NCBI RefSeq assembly: GCF_016918565.1
Contig: NZ_JAFFQD010000002.1
Span: 62,001-126,000 of the forward strand
Length of the DNA stretch: 64,000 nt
Origin: Desulfogranum marinum
GTDB lineage: Bacteria; Desulfobacterota; Desulfobulbia; Desulfobulbales; Desulfobulbaceae
Direction of reading: 5' to 3'
A model generated the notes under the pieces. That model had not been told where the DNA came from. It saw nothing but the letters and a program-made list of their open reading frames with translations, and ran no database searches. Both the position numbers and the translations under genes were made by a program. Below are positions 41,380 to 50,024 of the stretch, in pieces (the stretch's first letter is position 1; every line of letters starts with the position of its first letter).

Positions 41380-41456
41380 CATTACCGGGTATCCGAAAGG
41401 ATGTTCCATCCTGTAAAAATTCCAGAATACAATATGCATGTAGTGGAGGTAGCTTT

Positions 41457-42149
41457 ATGCAAGAGCGTCCTATAGACAGTTTACGGACTTTTTCCGTGGA
41501 GTACGATGTACAGCCCCAAGCCGAGGGGTCTGTGTTGATGCGAATGGGGAACACCCATGTATTATGTGCCGTATCTGTCGAAGCCAAGGTACCTTCTTTT
41601 CTTGCTGGGAAAGGGCAGGGGTGGATAACTGCAGAATATGGCATGCTTCCGCGCGCTACCCATACTCGAGGTCGACGTGAGGCTGTTTCCGGTCGATCAG
41701 GAAGGACCTATGAAATCCAGCGCCTTATCGGTCGATCTTTGCGGATGATGGTTGATCTCAATGAGTTGGGTGAATATACCTATAGGGTAGATTGCGATGT
41801 AATCAATGCTGACGGAGGCACTCGTTGCGCATCTATTACCGGTGGAGCACTGGCACTTCGTCAAGCCATTGAAAGCATGGTTGCCCAGGGGAAAATAGCT
41901 ACCTTGCCGGAGATCCTTCCGGTAGCTGCGATAAGCGTGGGGGTTATTGGCGGTGAAGTGGTACTCGATCTAGACTATGCTCTGGACTCCAGCGCCGATG
42001 TTGACGCCAACTTTGTGATGTGTGGCGATGGTCGCTGGATAGAGATCCAGTCTACTGCTGAAGGGCAGCCCTTTGCACCGGAATTATTTCCACAAATGGC
42101 TGCATTTGCGACCAAGGGTGTCTACGAATTGCTGACACTCTGGAAATAA
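41457..42149 (+). CDS. rph: Ribonuclease PH
   Basis: RNase PH is a phosphate-dependent 3' exonuclease that trims tRNA 3' ends. The 230-residue protein has the ring-forming family pattern: [17 protein letters not shown] near residues 57-73, [16 protein letters not shown] and [19 protein letters not shown] near residues 118-136. ATG start with GGAGG upstream. Confidence 0.96.
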   Translation: MQERPIDSLRTFSVEYDVQPQAEGSVLMRMGNTHVLCAVSVEAKVPSFLAGKGQGWITAEYGMLPRATHTRGRREAVSGRSGRTYEIQRLIGRSLRMMVDLNELGEYTYRVDCDVINADGGTRCASITGGALALRQAIESMVAQGKIATLPEILPVAAISVGVIGGEVVLDLDYALDSSADVDANFVMCGDGRWIEIQSTAEGQPFAPELFPQMAAFATKGVYELLTLWK

Positions 42150-42209
42150 AAAAGGAGTCTGACTGGGGTGGACCCCTCAGCTTTCAGAGGTTGGGAAGGA
42201 AAAAAGTGA

Positions 42210-42767
42210 ATGAAGACAAGTAACGGCGGCCGCGAGCCGGGAGTACCCAGGAAGAACCTGCTTTTTAAGCTTAGGCCGGTTCTGCGCTGGATAATCAAAC
42301 TTCGTGGTTCCACAACAGCCATTGCCGGCGGTTTTGGTCTGGGCACCTTTATCGCCTTTACGCCGACCATCGGGGTGCAGGTCGTACTGGCATTGTTTGT
42401 GGCAACCTTAATCAATGTGAATCGTGTTACTGCCGTCGTTCCGGTCTGGATAACCAACCCGGTGACCATGGCACCGCTATATACCTTTAATTATTGGCTC
42501 GGTTGCCTCTTCCTGGAGGGACCGCCTGTTAAGGAAGTTTCCAGTAAGCTGATTGAAATTACCAAGAAGTTGGCAAGTTTTGATATCTTCGAGATCCATG
42601 CCCAGGTTATGACATTCATGCATTTGGGCAAGGACATTATAGCTCCCTTGATTCTTGGCAGCATCCTGGCTGGAGCGGTGAGTGGTGCTGTGGTCTATTT
42701 TTTGAGTTTTAAGCTGCTGGAAATATTAAAACGCAGAAAGGGATGGAGGAAAAGGAAACAGGGATAA
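42210..42767 (+). CDS. DUF2062 membrane protein
   Basis: A 185-residue protein with two to three hydrophobic segments (AIAGGFGLGTFIAFTPTIGVQ near residue 32, a second near 50-85, and a C-terminal one near 150-172). The FTPTIGVQ and NPVTMAPLYTFNYWLG patterns are those of DUF2062 proteins, whose role is not established. Basic N- and C-terminal tails suggest an inner-membrane protein with cytoplasmic ends. ATG start with AAGGA upstream, 60 bases after rph; convergent with the NUDIX gene. Confidence 0.78.
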   Translation: MKTSNGGREPGVPRKNLLFKLRPVLRWIIKLRGSTTAIAGGFGLGTFIAFTPTIGVQVVLALFVATLINVNRVTAVVPVWITNPVTMAPLYTFNYWLGCLFLEGPPVKEVSSKLIEITKKLASFDIFEIHAQVMTFMHLGKDIIAPLILGSILAGAVSGAVVYFLSFKLLEILKRRKGWRKRKQG

Positions 42768-42800
42768 AAACATACTGAACACAGCTCCGTATGCTTCAGC

Positions 42801-43340
42801 TCACCTGTTGCTCATTTTTTTAGGATTGCCTAATGCCGGAATACGTTTCAGGAGCGGCATGCTGTCCGGTGTAAATGGTTCTCGCTCGTGGAGAGACTCT
42901 ATATCACTGAGCGGGATGAAGTGACCATGTTCAATTTCCTCTTTTTGGAGGACAAACGGGCCGTTGTGGGTACAGGAGAATACCCGTCCCCAAACTCGAT
43001 TGGAACTGTCCTCAAAATACTGGTCAAACAAATGCTGGAAGGGACCGGCAGTCACCCCCAGCTCTTCTGCTAGTTCTCTGGCTGCCGCATCCTCGTAACT
43101 TTCTTCGGCCAGCACAATCCCTCCAGCGGCAAGATCCCAGTAGCCGGGATAAATATCCTTGGTCATAGTCCTTTTTTGAATAAACAGGCAGCCCGCCTCA
43201 TTAAAGACAAGAATATAAGCTGCTCGGTGAATAAGTCGCTGCCGGCGCATCTCTCCGCGGGTGGCGCTTGTTAGCGGAACATCGTTTCTGTCAACAATCT
43301 GGATGCGTTCCTGCGAAGGATTATAATCCTGATTCGACAC
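42801..43340 (-). CDS. NUDIX hydrolase, YfcD-like
   Basis: A 179-residue NUDIX enzyme, which hydrolyses nucleoside-diphosphate-linked compounds. The Nudix box is complete: GGIVLAEESYEDAAARELAEELG-type spacing from about residue 72, with the REL-x-EE core. The flanks (QRLIHRAAYILVFN, RVWGRVFSC) resemble E. coli YfcD, whose substrate is unknown. I use the GTG at 43340, which overlaps the end of rlmKL by 20 bases and has AGGAGG 12 bases upstream; the frame extends further inside rlmKL but is not conserved there. Confidence 0.87.
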   Translation of the reverse strand: MSNQDYNPSQERIQIVDRNDVPLTSATRGEMRRQRLIHRAAYILVFNEAGCLFIQKRTMTKDIYPGYWDLAAGGIVLAEESYEDAAARELAEELGVTAGPFQHLFDQYFEDSSNRVWGRVFSCTHNGPFVLQKEEIEHGHFIPLSDIESLHEREPFTPDSMPLLKRIPALGNPKKMSNR

Positions 43341-45549
43341 TGTCGTTTTCTTCCTCCTGGTGATGAGTAAATGTCCAGCACCTATGGATTGGCGACTTAC
43401 GCGAAAAATCAAACGGCAGGGTCTGCTCGGTTATGTCCTTGACCTCAAAATCCTGAGACAGTGTTTCTGCGAGCTTGAATTTTTTGGAATTGGTTGAAAA
43501 AAACAGCACCCCTGTGTGCGATAGTCGCTGCATGGCAAGTTGCAGCAGTTCTTCATGGTCGGTCTGGATATCAAAGGTCTGTTGACGGTGCCGGGCATTG
43601 GAGAAGGTCGGCGGATCAACAAAGATGACGCCGTACCGGCTTCTTTCCGTTTTTAACCACTGCATACAATCTGCTTCTATTGTCTGGTGGAGGATGGACC
43701 CATACCCATTAAGGGATAGATTTGCCCTGGCCCGGTTGAGATAGATCTCCGAAAGATCAACCGTGGTAGTTGCGGATGCTCCCCCGTGGGCGGCAAAGAC
43801 CGTTGCCGATCCGGTATAGCCGAAGAGGTTGAGAAAACTCTTGCCCTGCGCTTGTTCGGCGATCAGGCTGCGGGTGATACGATGGTCAAGAAAGAGCCCG
43901 GTGTCCAGGTAGTCAGTAAAGTTGACAAGAAAACGGCAACCACCTTCTCTTACTTCATAAAGCGGTGCGGCTTTGTTGCTTTTTTTCTGTTGATGATCCT
44001 TTTTCTGGTACTGTTCTTTTCCTTTTTGTTTTTTCCTGGTCTTTATGAAGATGCGACTGCGAGGTACGTCCAGTACCTCACGGATGGTCTGCATGGCCAA
44101 AGTGAACCTTTCAGCCGCCTTTTCCGGATCAACCGATGGTGGAGCCGCATATTCCTGTACATGGACCCATTCTTCGTAGATATCAATGGCGACGTTATAT
44201 TCAGGGATATCACGGTCATAAAGACGAAAGCAGCTAATCTTCTCTTTTTCCGCCCACGGGACAATGGTTTGGAAATTTTTGCGAAGGCGGTTTGCAAAGT
44301 CTAGTGCCTGACAATCTTCCGCCGGTTCTGCCGGGTGCCACTCCAACTGGGGGCGTTCGGGAAACGGTTCATGATCACCAACCAAAAGTTGACACCTGAT
44401 AGGGCCATTATACAATTTATGGCGCTGTTGCCATTGGATGGTTGTCATTTCGGCCAGGTCGGGATTACCGGTGAAAAAGGCTATCTGCCATCCCTTGAAT
44501 TCGTTGCGGAAGCGTCTGCCGAAAAAACGGTAAAGGTATTTGACAGCCAGTTTATCAGAGAGTCGGTCACCATACGGAGGATTGGTGATCATGCATCCCC
44601 TTGGACCCGGGCAATGGAGGTGGGCAGCCTGACGGTGGCGAATGGTAATAAACTCGCGCATTCCGGCCGCGATAACATTTTGCCGTGCCGCGGCAATGAT
44701 CCGTGGATCTGCATCGTAACCGATAATCTGCGGCAGTTTGCGAAGGGCGCCCTCATCTTCCTGCTCCAGAGCCTCGTTGACCAATAGCTCCCAGAGGCGG
44801 CGATCATGCTTGAGCCAGGACATAAACCCAAAGCGTTTGCGCAGGAGTCCTGGAGCTGTATTACTGAGCATCAGTGCCGCTTCAATCAGCAAAGTCCCGC
44901 TACCGCACATGGGATCAAGCAAGTAGCTGTCTTCATCGAGTTGCTCGACAAACCCGGAAAGGTGTACAAGTGCTGCAGCCAGTGTTTCTTTAAGCGGTGC
45001 CTCGCCGCCGGTTGTTCGGTAGCCGCGACGATGAAGACTGTCTCCAGAGAGATCGAGAGACAGTGTTGCATGGACGCCGTTTACATGGAGGTTAAAGCGT
45101 ACCTGTGGTTGATAGGCGTCAATGGTTGGCCGCTTGCCGAAACGTTTTCGAAATTGATCAACTATGGCATCCTTGACCCTGAGTGAGGCGTACTGGCTGT
45201 GGGTAATTTTTGCATCCACCAGAGTCGTAAACACGGCAAAGGTAGTGTTTTGGTCAAAATGTTCGTCCCAGAGGACTTTGCCCACACGTTCGTAAAGGAT
45301 GTCGGTGTCCGGTGCATCGAACTTGGCGATCTGGAGGAGAATGCGCGAGGCAAATCTGGACCAGAGGCAGGCACGGTAAGCAGACTGCAAAGAGCCGGAC
45401 CACGAAACCGCTCCGGGAGTAATCGTTACCTCATTACCACCAAAGGAAATGATTTCTTCTTGAACAAGAGACTCAATACCTGCCCCGCAGGTAGCAACGA
45501 ACTGCATGGGGGCTTTTTGGGATTTTCTTTTTTTTCGTACAATAGCCAT
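43321..45549 (-). CDS. rlmL: 23S rRNA methyltransferase RlmKL (m2G2445 and m7G2069)
   Basis: This 742-residue fusion protein carries two methyltransferases. The N-terminal half has a THUMP domain followed by an m2G methyltransferase with the NPPYGDRLSD motif (RlmL part). The C-terminal half has a second Rossmann methyltransferase with LNLFGYTGSATVFAAHGGA and the FVDPPTFSN motif (RlmK part). A Lys-rich linker (about residues 510-535) lies between them. ATG start; the NUDIX gene overlaps its end, so the two are probably one transcript. Confidence 0.95.
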   Translation of the reverse strand: MAIVRKKRKSQKAPMQFVATCGAGIESLVQEEIISFGGNEVTITPGAVSWSGSLQSAYRACLWSRFASRILLQIAKFDAPDTDILYERVGKVLWDEHFDQNTTFAVFTTLVDAKITHSQYASLRVKDAIVDQFRKRFGKRPTIDAYQPQVRFNLHVNGVHATLSLDLSGDSLHRRGYRTTGGEAPLKETLAAALVHLSGFVEQLDEDSYLLDPMCGSGTLLIEAALMLSNTAPGLLRKRFGFMSWLKHDRRLWELLVNEALEQEDEGALRKLPQIIGYDADPRIIAAARQNVIAAGMREFITIRHRQAAHLHCPGPRGCMITNPPYGDRLSDKLAVKYLYRFFGRRFRNEFKGWQIAFFTGNPDLAEMTTIQWQQRHKLYNGPIRCQLLVGDHEPFPERPQLEWHPAEPAEDCQALDFANRLRKNFQTIVPWAEKEKISCFRLYDRDIPEYNVAIDIYEEWVHVQEYAAPPSVDPEKAAERFTLAMQTIREVLDVPRSRIFIKTRKKQKGKEQYQKKDHQQKKSNKAAPLYEVREGGCRFLVNFTDYLDTGLFLDHRITRSLIAEQAQGKSFLNLFGYTGSATVFAAHGGASATTTVDLSEIYLNRARANLSLNGYGSILHQTIEADCMQWLKTERSRYGVIFVDPPTFSNARHRQQTFDIQTDHEELLQLAMQRLSHTGVLFFSTNSKKFKLAETLSQDFEVKDITEQTLPFDFSRKSPIHRCWTFTHHQEEENDSVESGL

Positions 45550-46097
45550 AGAATTGTGGAGGAGCTTTAACAGATGACAGTGAATTAAGGATACCTACCC
45601 GATATGTGCTGGAATGAGTGATCTGTAGGTGTCCTGTAATGAATATATATGAGATGTAAAGAGGGATTCTGAAGTATTTTTGATGTAGAGAAACACCTTA
45701 AAGGATTTAACCGATCATCACAATCGAAAAGGTGACTATCTCAAGCCCGGCAGCGGTTGGGAGCACTATTTTTCCAGGTTATAAATGTCGGTTATTGGTG
45801 CTCATGAGGCCGGATATTGCTCTGATGGGGGCTACATACGTTCTGGAGCGTGTCTCAAAGGAGCCATATCCGTGTAGGTGAACGTATCGATAATATAGCT
45901 TCTGCAGGCTTTTGATCGGCTTTTTCTGGGTTGATATTGTCTGTAGAAAAGAAAGTGATAGCAGTTAGTTAGCGTCGAGGATATAGTGTCGGTTATGGGT
46001 ATGAGTTGTATGAGAGCTGCTTCGGGAGACATGTGAGTCTGTTCTCTTGGTAGCCATAACATTATTGAAAGCGCGGGATGGCGCATAATTGCTTGGT
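45550..46097. other. Non-coding gap between divergent genes
   Basis: A 548-base region between rlmKL (minus) and the permease pair (plus). Both promoters must lie here, but no near-consensus -35/-10 pair stands out. A minus-strand open frame of 106 codons (45832-46152) runs into the permease gene and has no recognisable protein features. The only inverted repeat noticed is GAGCAC/GTGCTC around 45758-45803. I see no RNA gene. Confidence 0.5.
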
Positions 46098-46553
46098 ATG
46101 GAAAAAGGTCAAAAAAAAGGGAATTCTCCTCCTCAGTCTTTTTTAGAGGCATTGAAAAGAAGCGGTCTTATGTTTTTATCCATCACACCTATATTGCTGG
46201 GGGTGATCGGCCTTGTCGGGCTTATGCAAACCTATGTTACTCCACAGATGCTGACAGCTTTTTTTTCCGGTAACCCAATGTTCGATACCCTGATCGGCAC
46301 CCTTGCCGGTTCTGCTGCTTCCGGGAATGCGATGATGAGCTATATCATCGGTGGTGAGCTGCTGGGAAAAGGGATTTCACTCTATGCGGTAACTGCCTTT
46401 ATTCTTTCCTGGGTCACCCTCGGCTTTGTTCATTTGCCAGCTGAGGCAGAGATACTTGGGGTGCGTTTTACCTGGTATCGTAATGTACTGGCCTTTTTGG
46501 GTACAGTCCTCATTGCCTTGGCCACCGCCTTGACTATGGGGGTGCTTGCATGA
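46098..46553 (+). CDS. Permease-like membrane protein, first half of a split pair
   Basis: A 151-residue protein with four hydrophobic helices (LSITPILLGVIGLVGLMQ, TLIGTLAGSAASG, LYAVTAFILSWVTLGFVH and VLAFLGTVLIALATALTMG). The repeated layout of a loop with small residues after the second helix resembles one half of COG0701/YraQ-type (DUF318) permeases. The cysteine-containing core motif of that family is replaced by GSAASGNAM. The start is ATG 46098; a TTG lies three codons up. It overlaps the next gene by ATGA, so the two halves are co-translated and probably act as a heterodimer. Substrate unknown. Confidence 0.65.
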   Translation: MEKGQKKGNSPPQSFLEALKRSGLMFLSITPILLGVIGLVGLMQTYVTPQMLTAFFSGNPMFDTLIGTLAGSAASGNAMMSYIIGGELLGKGISLYAVTAFILSWVTLGFVHLPAEAEILGVRFTWYRNVLAFLGTVLIALATALTMGVLA

Positions 46554-47068
46554 AAGAGCAAACGCAGCCTTTTACGTTGCGCGGGAAATATTTTTTTCTT
46601 GCCGTTGTATGTGTATACCTCATTATGTTTGTTTGGGACTTCTCTTCTGCACGAGTCGCATTATACAACGGGTTGCATTCATTGGTCAAAATAGTACCAA
46701 TTTTTGTAGTTGTTATCGTCTGTACTGCAGCAATAAATGCCGCATTGCGACCTCGGCAGATCGTAAAACATCTTGGTAGAGAGAGTGGGTATAAAGGATG
46801 GTGTCTTGCGCTCCTTGCAGGTGTAATAAGCCACGGACCTATGTATGCCTGGTATCCCATGATAGAAGAATTACGCCGTCATGGAATGCGTGACCGGCTG
46901 ATTGTGACTTTTTTTTATAGCAGGGCCATTAAATTACCGTTGCTGCCCCTCATGGTTGATTATTTTGGTTTACTTTTTACATGTATACTATCCTTCTACA
47001 TTTTGATTGGGGCACTGTTGCAGGGAGCTTGTTTTTCTGTATTGGCAGGGAATGCTTCCCGGGAGTGA
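46550..47068 (+). CDS. Permease-like membrane protein, second half of a split pair
   Basis: A 172-residue membrane protein with helices at about 14-33, 45-63, 82-105, 118-140 and 145-165. A basic cytoplasmic loop (LRPRQIVKHLGRESGYKG) sits between the second and third. It looks like the second half of the same permease type as the preceding gene, with which it overlaps by four bases. The segment AGVISHGPMYAWYP corresponds to the position of the family core motif. Homologues of such split pairs occur in archaea and sulfate reducers as far as I recall; no transport role can be named. Confidence 0.65.
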   Translation: MKEQTQPFTLRGKYFFLAVVCVYLIMFVWDFSSARVALYNGLHSLVKIVPIFVVVIVCTAAINAALRPRQIVKHLGRESGYKGWCLALLAGVISHGPMYAWYPMIEELRRHGMRDRLIVTFFYSRAIKLPLLPLMVDYFGLLFTCILSFYILIGALLQGACFSVLAGNASRE

Positions 47069-47106
47069 GCAAAAAATAATTTTTTAGAGTTTTCAGGAGG
47101 GACGTA

Positions 47107-47955
47107 ATGGCATCTCAGCAAGGAGAGAATACCGCTTCCAGAGCGATAATGCCCCCAATTATTTACGGCACAGCCTGGAAAAAGGAACAGACTGCAGACT
47201 TGGTAGAGCAGGCTGTACGTTCAGGGTTCAGGGGGATTGATACCGCATGTCAGCCAAAGCACTATAATGAAAAGCTTGTCGGGGTTGCTCTGGACAGGGT
47301 GCGAGAAAGAGGAATTGAGCGTGAAGCATTGTTTTTACAAACTAAATTTACTCCCCTGGCAGGACATGATCCGCACAACATTCCTTATGATAAAAATGCT
47401 TCACTGGAACAACAGATTGCGCAGTCTTTTGCCGTCTCGTTAGATAACCTGCAAACTCAATATATCGATGCGTTACTTTTACATTCACCTTTTGGACCAT
47501 ATTCTGCATTGATGAACGGCTGGAGGGCGATGGAGGCAATCCAGCAATCCGGTGGAGCCCGTCAGCTCGGTATCTGTAACTGCTATGACCTCACCCTGCT
47601 CAAGGCATTGTATGCCGATGCAGTGGTGAAACCTACGATTGTTCAAAATCGATTTTACCGGGAAACAGGATTTGATGCCGCTCTTCGTCGCTGGTGTGAT
47701 GAAAAGGGGATTGTTTACCAGGGGTTTTGGATTTTGACGGCCAACCCCCATATCCTTGCAAATACAATGATTCAGACCATGGCAAGGAAATATGGGAAAA
47801 CAGAGCCTCAGCTTTTATTTCGCTATCTCAACCAGCTCAATGTTGTACCGCTTACCGGTACCTGTTCTGTTGAGCACATGGAACAAGATCTCAATATTTT
47901 TGATTTTACACTGACTGATGAAGAACTGGAGCTTGTCCGTTACCTGCTTACGTAA
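47107..47955 (+). CDS. Aldo-keto reductase family oxidoreductase
   Basis: A 282-residue NAD(P)H-dependent carbonyl reductase of the AKR TIM-barrel family. The catalytic tetrad is present: Asp45, Tyr53, Lys80 and His126. IIYGTAWK at the N-terminus and LTGTCSVEHMEQDL near residue 255, the cofactor phosphate loop, fit the family. ATG start with CAGGAGG upstream. It follows the split permease by 38 bases and may be co-transcribed. The substrate cannot be predicted. Confidence 0.88.
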   Translation: MASQQGENTASRAIMPPIIYGTAWKKEQTADLVEQAVRSGFRGIDTACQPKHYNEKLVGVALDRVRERGIEREALFLQTKFTPLAGHDPHNIPYDKNASLEQQIAQSFAVSLDNLQTQYIDALLLHSPFGPYSALMNGWRAMEAIQQSGGARQLGICNCYDLTLLKALYADAVVKPTIVQNRFYRETGFDAALRRWCDEKGIVYQGFWILTANPHILANTMIQTMARKYGKTEPQLLFRYLNQLNVVPLTGTCSVEHMEQDLNIFDFTLTDEELELVRYLLT

Positions 47956-48399
47956 GTTGTTTTTAGCAGATCGTATCCGGCCGTTTTTTGCGTAGCTGCT
48001 GCGAATCTGATAAAAAGACAGCCGAGCAGAAGTAATCTGCCACGCCTTCATAGAGTGACGTGCTCAAGTACATAAGCCACATTCTGCTCGCTGGGCTTTG
48101 CACAGCCTTGACTCACCAGGATTAATGATCCGTATCCTGGTGGGCCTCTTCCCCATTAGAGCATTTACGATTCGTAACGACAATTATTCTCAGACTTTTT
48201 TTTACCTGCCGAGGTTGCGTAAGCCTCCTTACTTAGTGTTGACTGACCGGGGTAAAATGCACACTGTTTAATTGTTAAAGCTTCTGTTGTAGAGTACGGC
48301 AGCATGCACAATTTTTTTCTCATGAACCACTGCAACGATCTTTTCCATCATGTCGGAAATCCGCATTATATGGCAGAGCAAAGATGTAGAGGAGTGACC
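47956..48399. other. Structured intergenic region before the lysine genes
   Basis: A 444-base region without a convincing gene. It holds three inverted repeats in a row: CGAGCAGAA (48023-48031) with TTCTGCTCG (48082-48090); GGCT/AGCC closing a TTGCAC loop near 48094-48107; and CACCAGGAT (48114-48122) with ATCCTGGTG (48134-48142). The region could be a degraded mobile element, a small RNA or the leader of the dehydrogenase gene. A TTGACT at 48239 has no well-spaced -10. An open frame running into the dehydrogenase from 48304 lacks a ribosome site. Confidence 0.45.
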
Positions 48400-49932
48400 A
48401 TGGATTTCATGAAAGAACTGGGCATAAAAAAAAGAAACAATGGGATTGCGAGCGGAGCCAAGTGGATTACTCCGGCTAATGATGATTGGCTTGAGGTACA
48501 TTCACCCATTGACGGAAAAAAATTAGGTGCTGTTAACCGAGCAGGAAAAAAAGAATATGAAAAAATTATTGCTCGGGCCCAAGAGGGCTTTGCCATGTGG
48601 CGCCAAATGCCTGCGCCGCAACGAGGCGAAATTGTTCGCCAAATAGCGCTTGAATTACGTATGCACAAGCAGGCTTTGGGACACCTTGTCTCCTGTGAAA
48701 TGGGAAAATCCCTGGAGGAAGGTTACGGCGAGGTGCAGGAGATGATTGATATCTGTGATTTTGCGGTGGGGCAGTCCCGGATGCTTTATGGTTTTTCCAT
48801 GCATTCGGAAAGACCGGAGCATAGGCTGTATGACCAGTATCATCCCCTGGGGCTTATGGGAGTGCTGACAGCGTTTAATTTTCCTGTGGCTGTCTGGTCG
48901 TGGAACGCTATGATTGCAGCAGTCTGTGGCAATGTCTGTATCTGGAAACCTTCTTCACAGGTTCCCCTGACCGCCATTGCCGTGCAGCATATCATTAGCA
49001 GGGTCCTGCAAAAAAATGATTTGCCGGAAGGTATCTTTTCACTGCTTATCGGCAGTGGAAGAACCATCGGGGAAAAAATGCTTGCCGACCCCCGCTTACA
49101 TCTCATTTCGTTTACAGGTTCTGTTGCCACCGGCCGCCACGCTGCCGGTGTTGTGGCAGGCAGGCTCGGTAAATCTATTCTTGAACTTGGCGGCAACAAT
49201 GCAATCGTGATTACTCCAGAGGCAGACCTTGAGCTGGCCGTTCCCGCAGTGGTATTTGGAGCTGTAGGCACTGCTGGGCAGCGCTGTACCACCACCCGGC
49301 GACTTATTATTCACCATTCCTTGTATAAGCAGGTGAAAAAAGCATTGGTCAAGGCCTACGGCAGCCTGCGGATCGGTAATCCGCTTGATTCCACTAATCA
49401 CGTTGGTCCTTTGGTAAACCGGAAAGCAGTGAGTGATTTTAACCTGGCTATCGAGACCATCAGGGAACAGGGAGGTAAAATTCTCTTCGGAGGCAAGGTG
49501 CTCACCGGTAATGGGTACACCTCTGGTTGCTATGTTATGCCAACCCTGGTCGAGGCAACAGCAGACCTGCCTATTATGCAGGAAGAAACCTTTGCCCCCA
49601 TATTGTATCTGATAAAATATAAAGGTGATGTTAACCAGGCCATAGCCTTGCAAAATGGAGTCAGGCAGGGACTTTCGTCGGCTATTTTTACCAATAACCT
49701 GCGCGAGGCAGAGACTTTTCTTTCCGTTGCCGGATCTGACTGCGGCCTTGCCAATGTTAACATTGGTACTTCCGGTGCCGAAATCGGCGGCGCCTTTGGT
49801 GGTGAAAAAGAGACCGGAGGTGGACGTGAATCAGGATCTGATGCCTGGAAGGCCTATATGCGCCGCCAGACTGTTACCGTGAATTACGGGAAAACCATGC
49901 CCCTGGCTCAGGGTATTAATTTTCAACTTTGA
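48400..49932 (+). CDS. Aldehyde dehydrogenase, aminoadipate-semialdehyde type
   Basis: A 510-residue NAD(P)-dependent aldehyde dehydrogenase. The catalytic Cys296 (GQRCTTT) and general base Glu262 (LELGGN) are correctly spaced. Overall sequence (KWITPANDDWLEVHSPIDGK, CEMGKSLEEGYGEVQEMIDICDFAVG, FNFPVAVWSWN, ETGGGRESGSDAWKAYMRR) is that of the ALDH7A1/antiquitin group, which oxidises 2-aminoadipate 6-semialdehyde. The start is ATG 48400 with GAGGAG upstream. The next gene is a lysine 6-aminotransferase, which makes exactly this aldehyde, so the assignment to lysine breakdown is well supported. Confidence 0.88.
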   Translation: MDFMKELGIKKRNNGIASGAKWITPANDDWLEVHSPIDGKKLGAVNRAGKKEYEKIIARAQEGFAMWRQMPAPQRGEIVRQIALELRMHKQALGHLVSCEMGKSLEEGYGEVQEMIDICDFAVGQSRMLYGFSMHSERPEHRLYDQYHPLGLMGVLTAFNFPVAVWSWNAMIAAVCGNVCIWKPSSQVPLTAIAVQHIISRVLQKNDLPEGIFSLLIGSGRTIGEKMLADPRLHLISFTGSVATGRHAAGVVAGRLGKSILELGGNNAIVITPEADLELAVPAVVFGAVGTAGQRCTTTRRLIIHHSLYKQVKKALVKAYGSLRIGNPLDSTNHVGPLVNRKAVSDFNLAIETIREQGGKILFGGKVLTGNGYTSGCYVMPTLVEATADLPIMQEETFAPILYLIKYKGDVNQAIALQNGVRQGLSSAIFTNNLREAETFLSVAGSDCGLANVNIGTSGAEIGGAFGGEKETGGGRESGSDAWKAYMRRQTVTVNYGKTMPLAQGINFQL

Positions 49933-50024
49933 ATGCGAGCGTATCTGTAAGCACAGTGTAAGGACTTTATTATGGGTTAAAAGAAAAGAAGGAAAACGAT
50001 TCTGGCTATTTGAGGAGGAAACAG

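Noticed and set aside
45832-46152. 106-codon minus-strand open frame between rlmKL and the permease pair
   Set aside because: It overlaps the permease start, has no ribosome site, and its composition is not protein-like.
48160-48270. Possible promoter with TTGACT at 48239
   Set aside because: No -10 at 15-19 bases; the nearest candidate is 20 bases away.
48304-48399. N-terminal extension of the aldehyde dehydrogenase
   Set aside because: The extra 32 residues are not family-like and the ATG at 48400 has a strong ribosome site.
47956-48399. Lysine riboswitch before the lysine-degradation genes
   Set aside because: No recognisable riboswitch core by eye; such switches usually control synthesis or uptake rather than breakdown.
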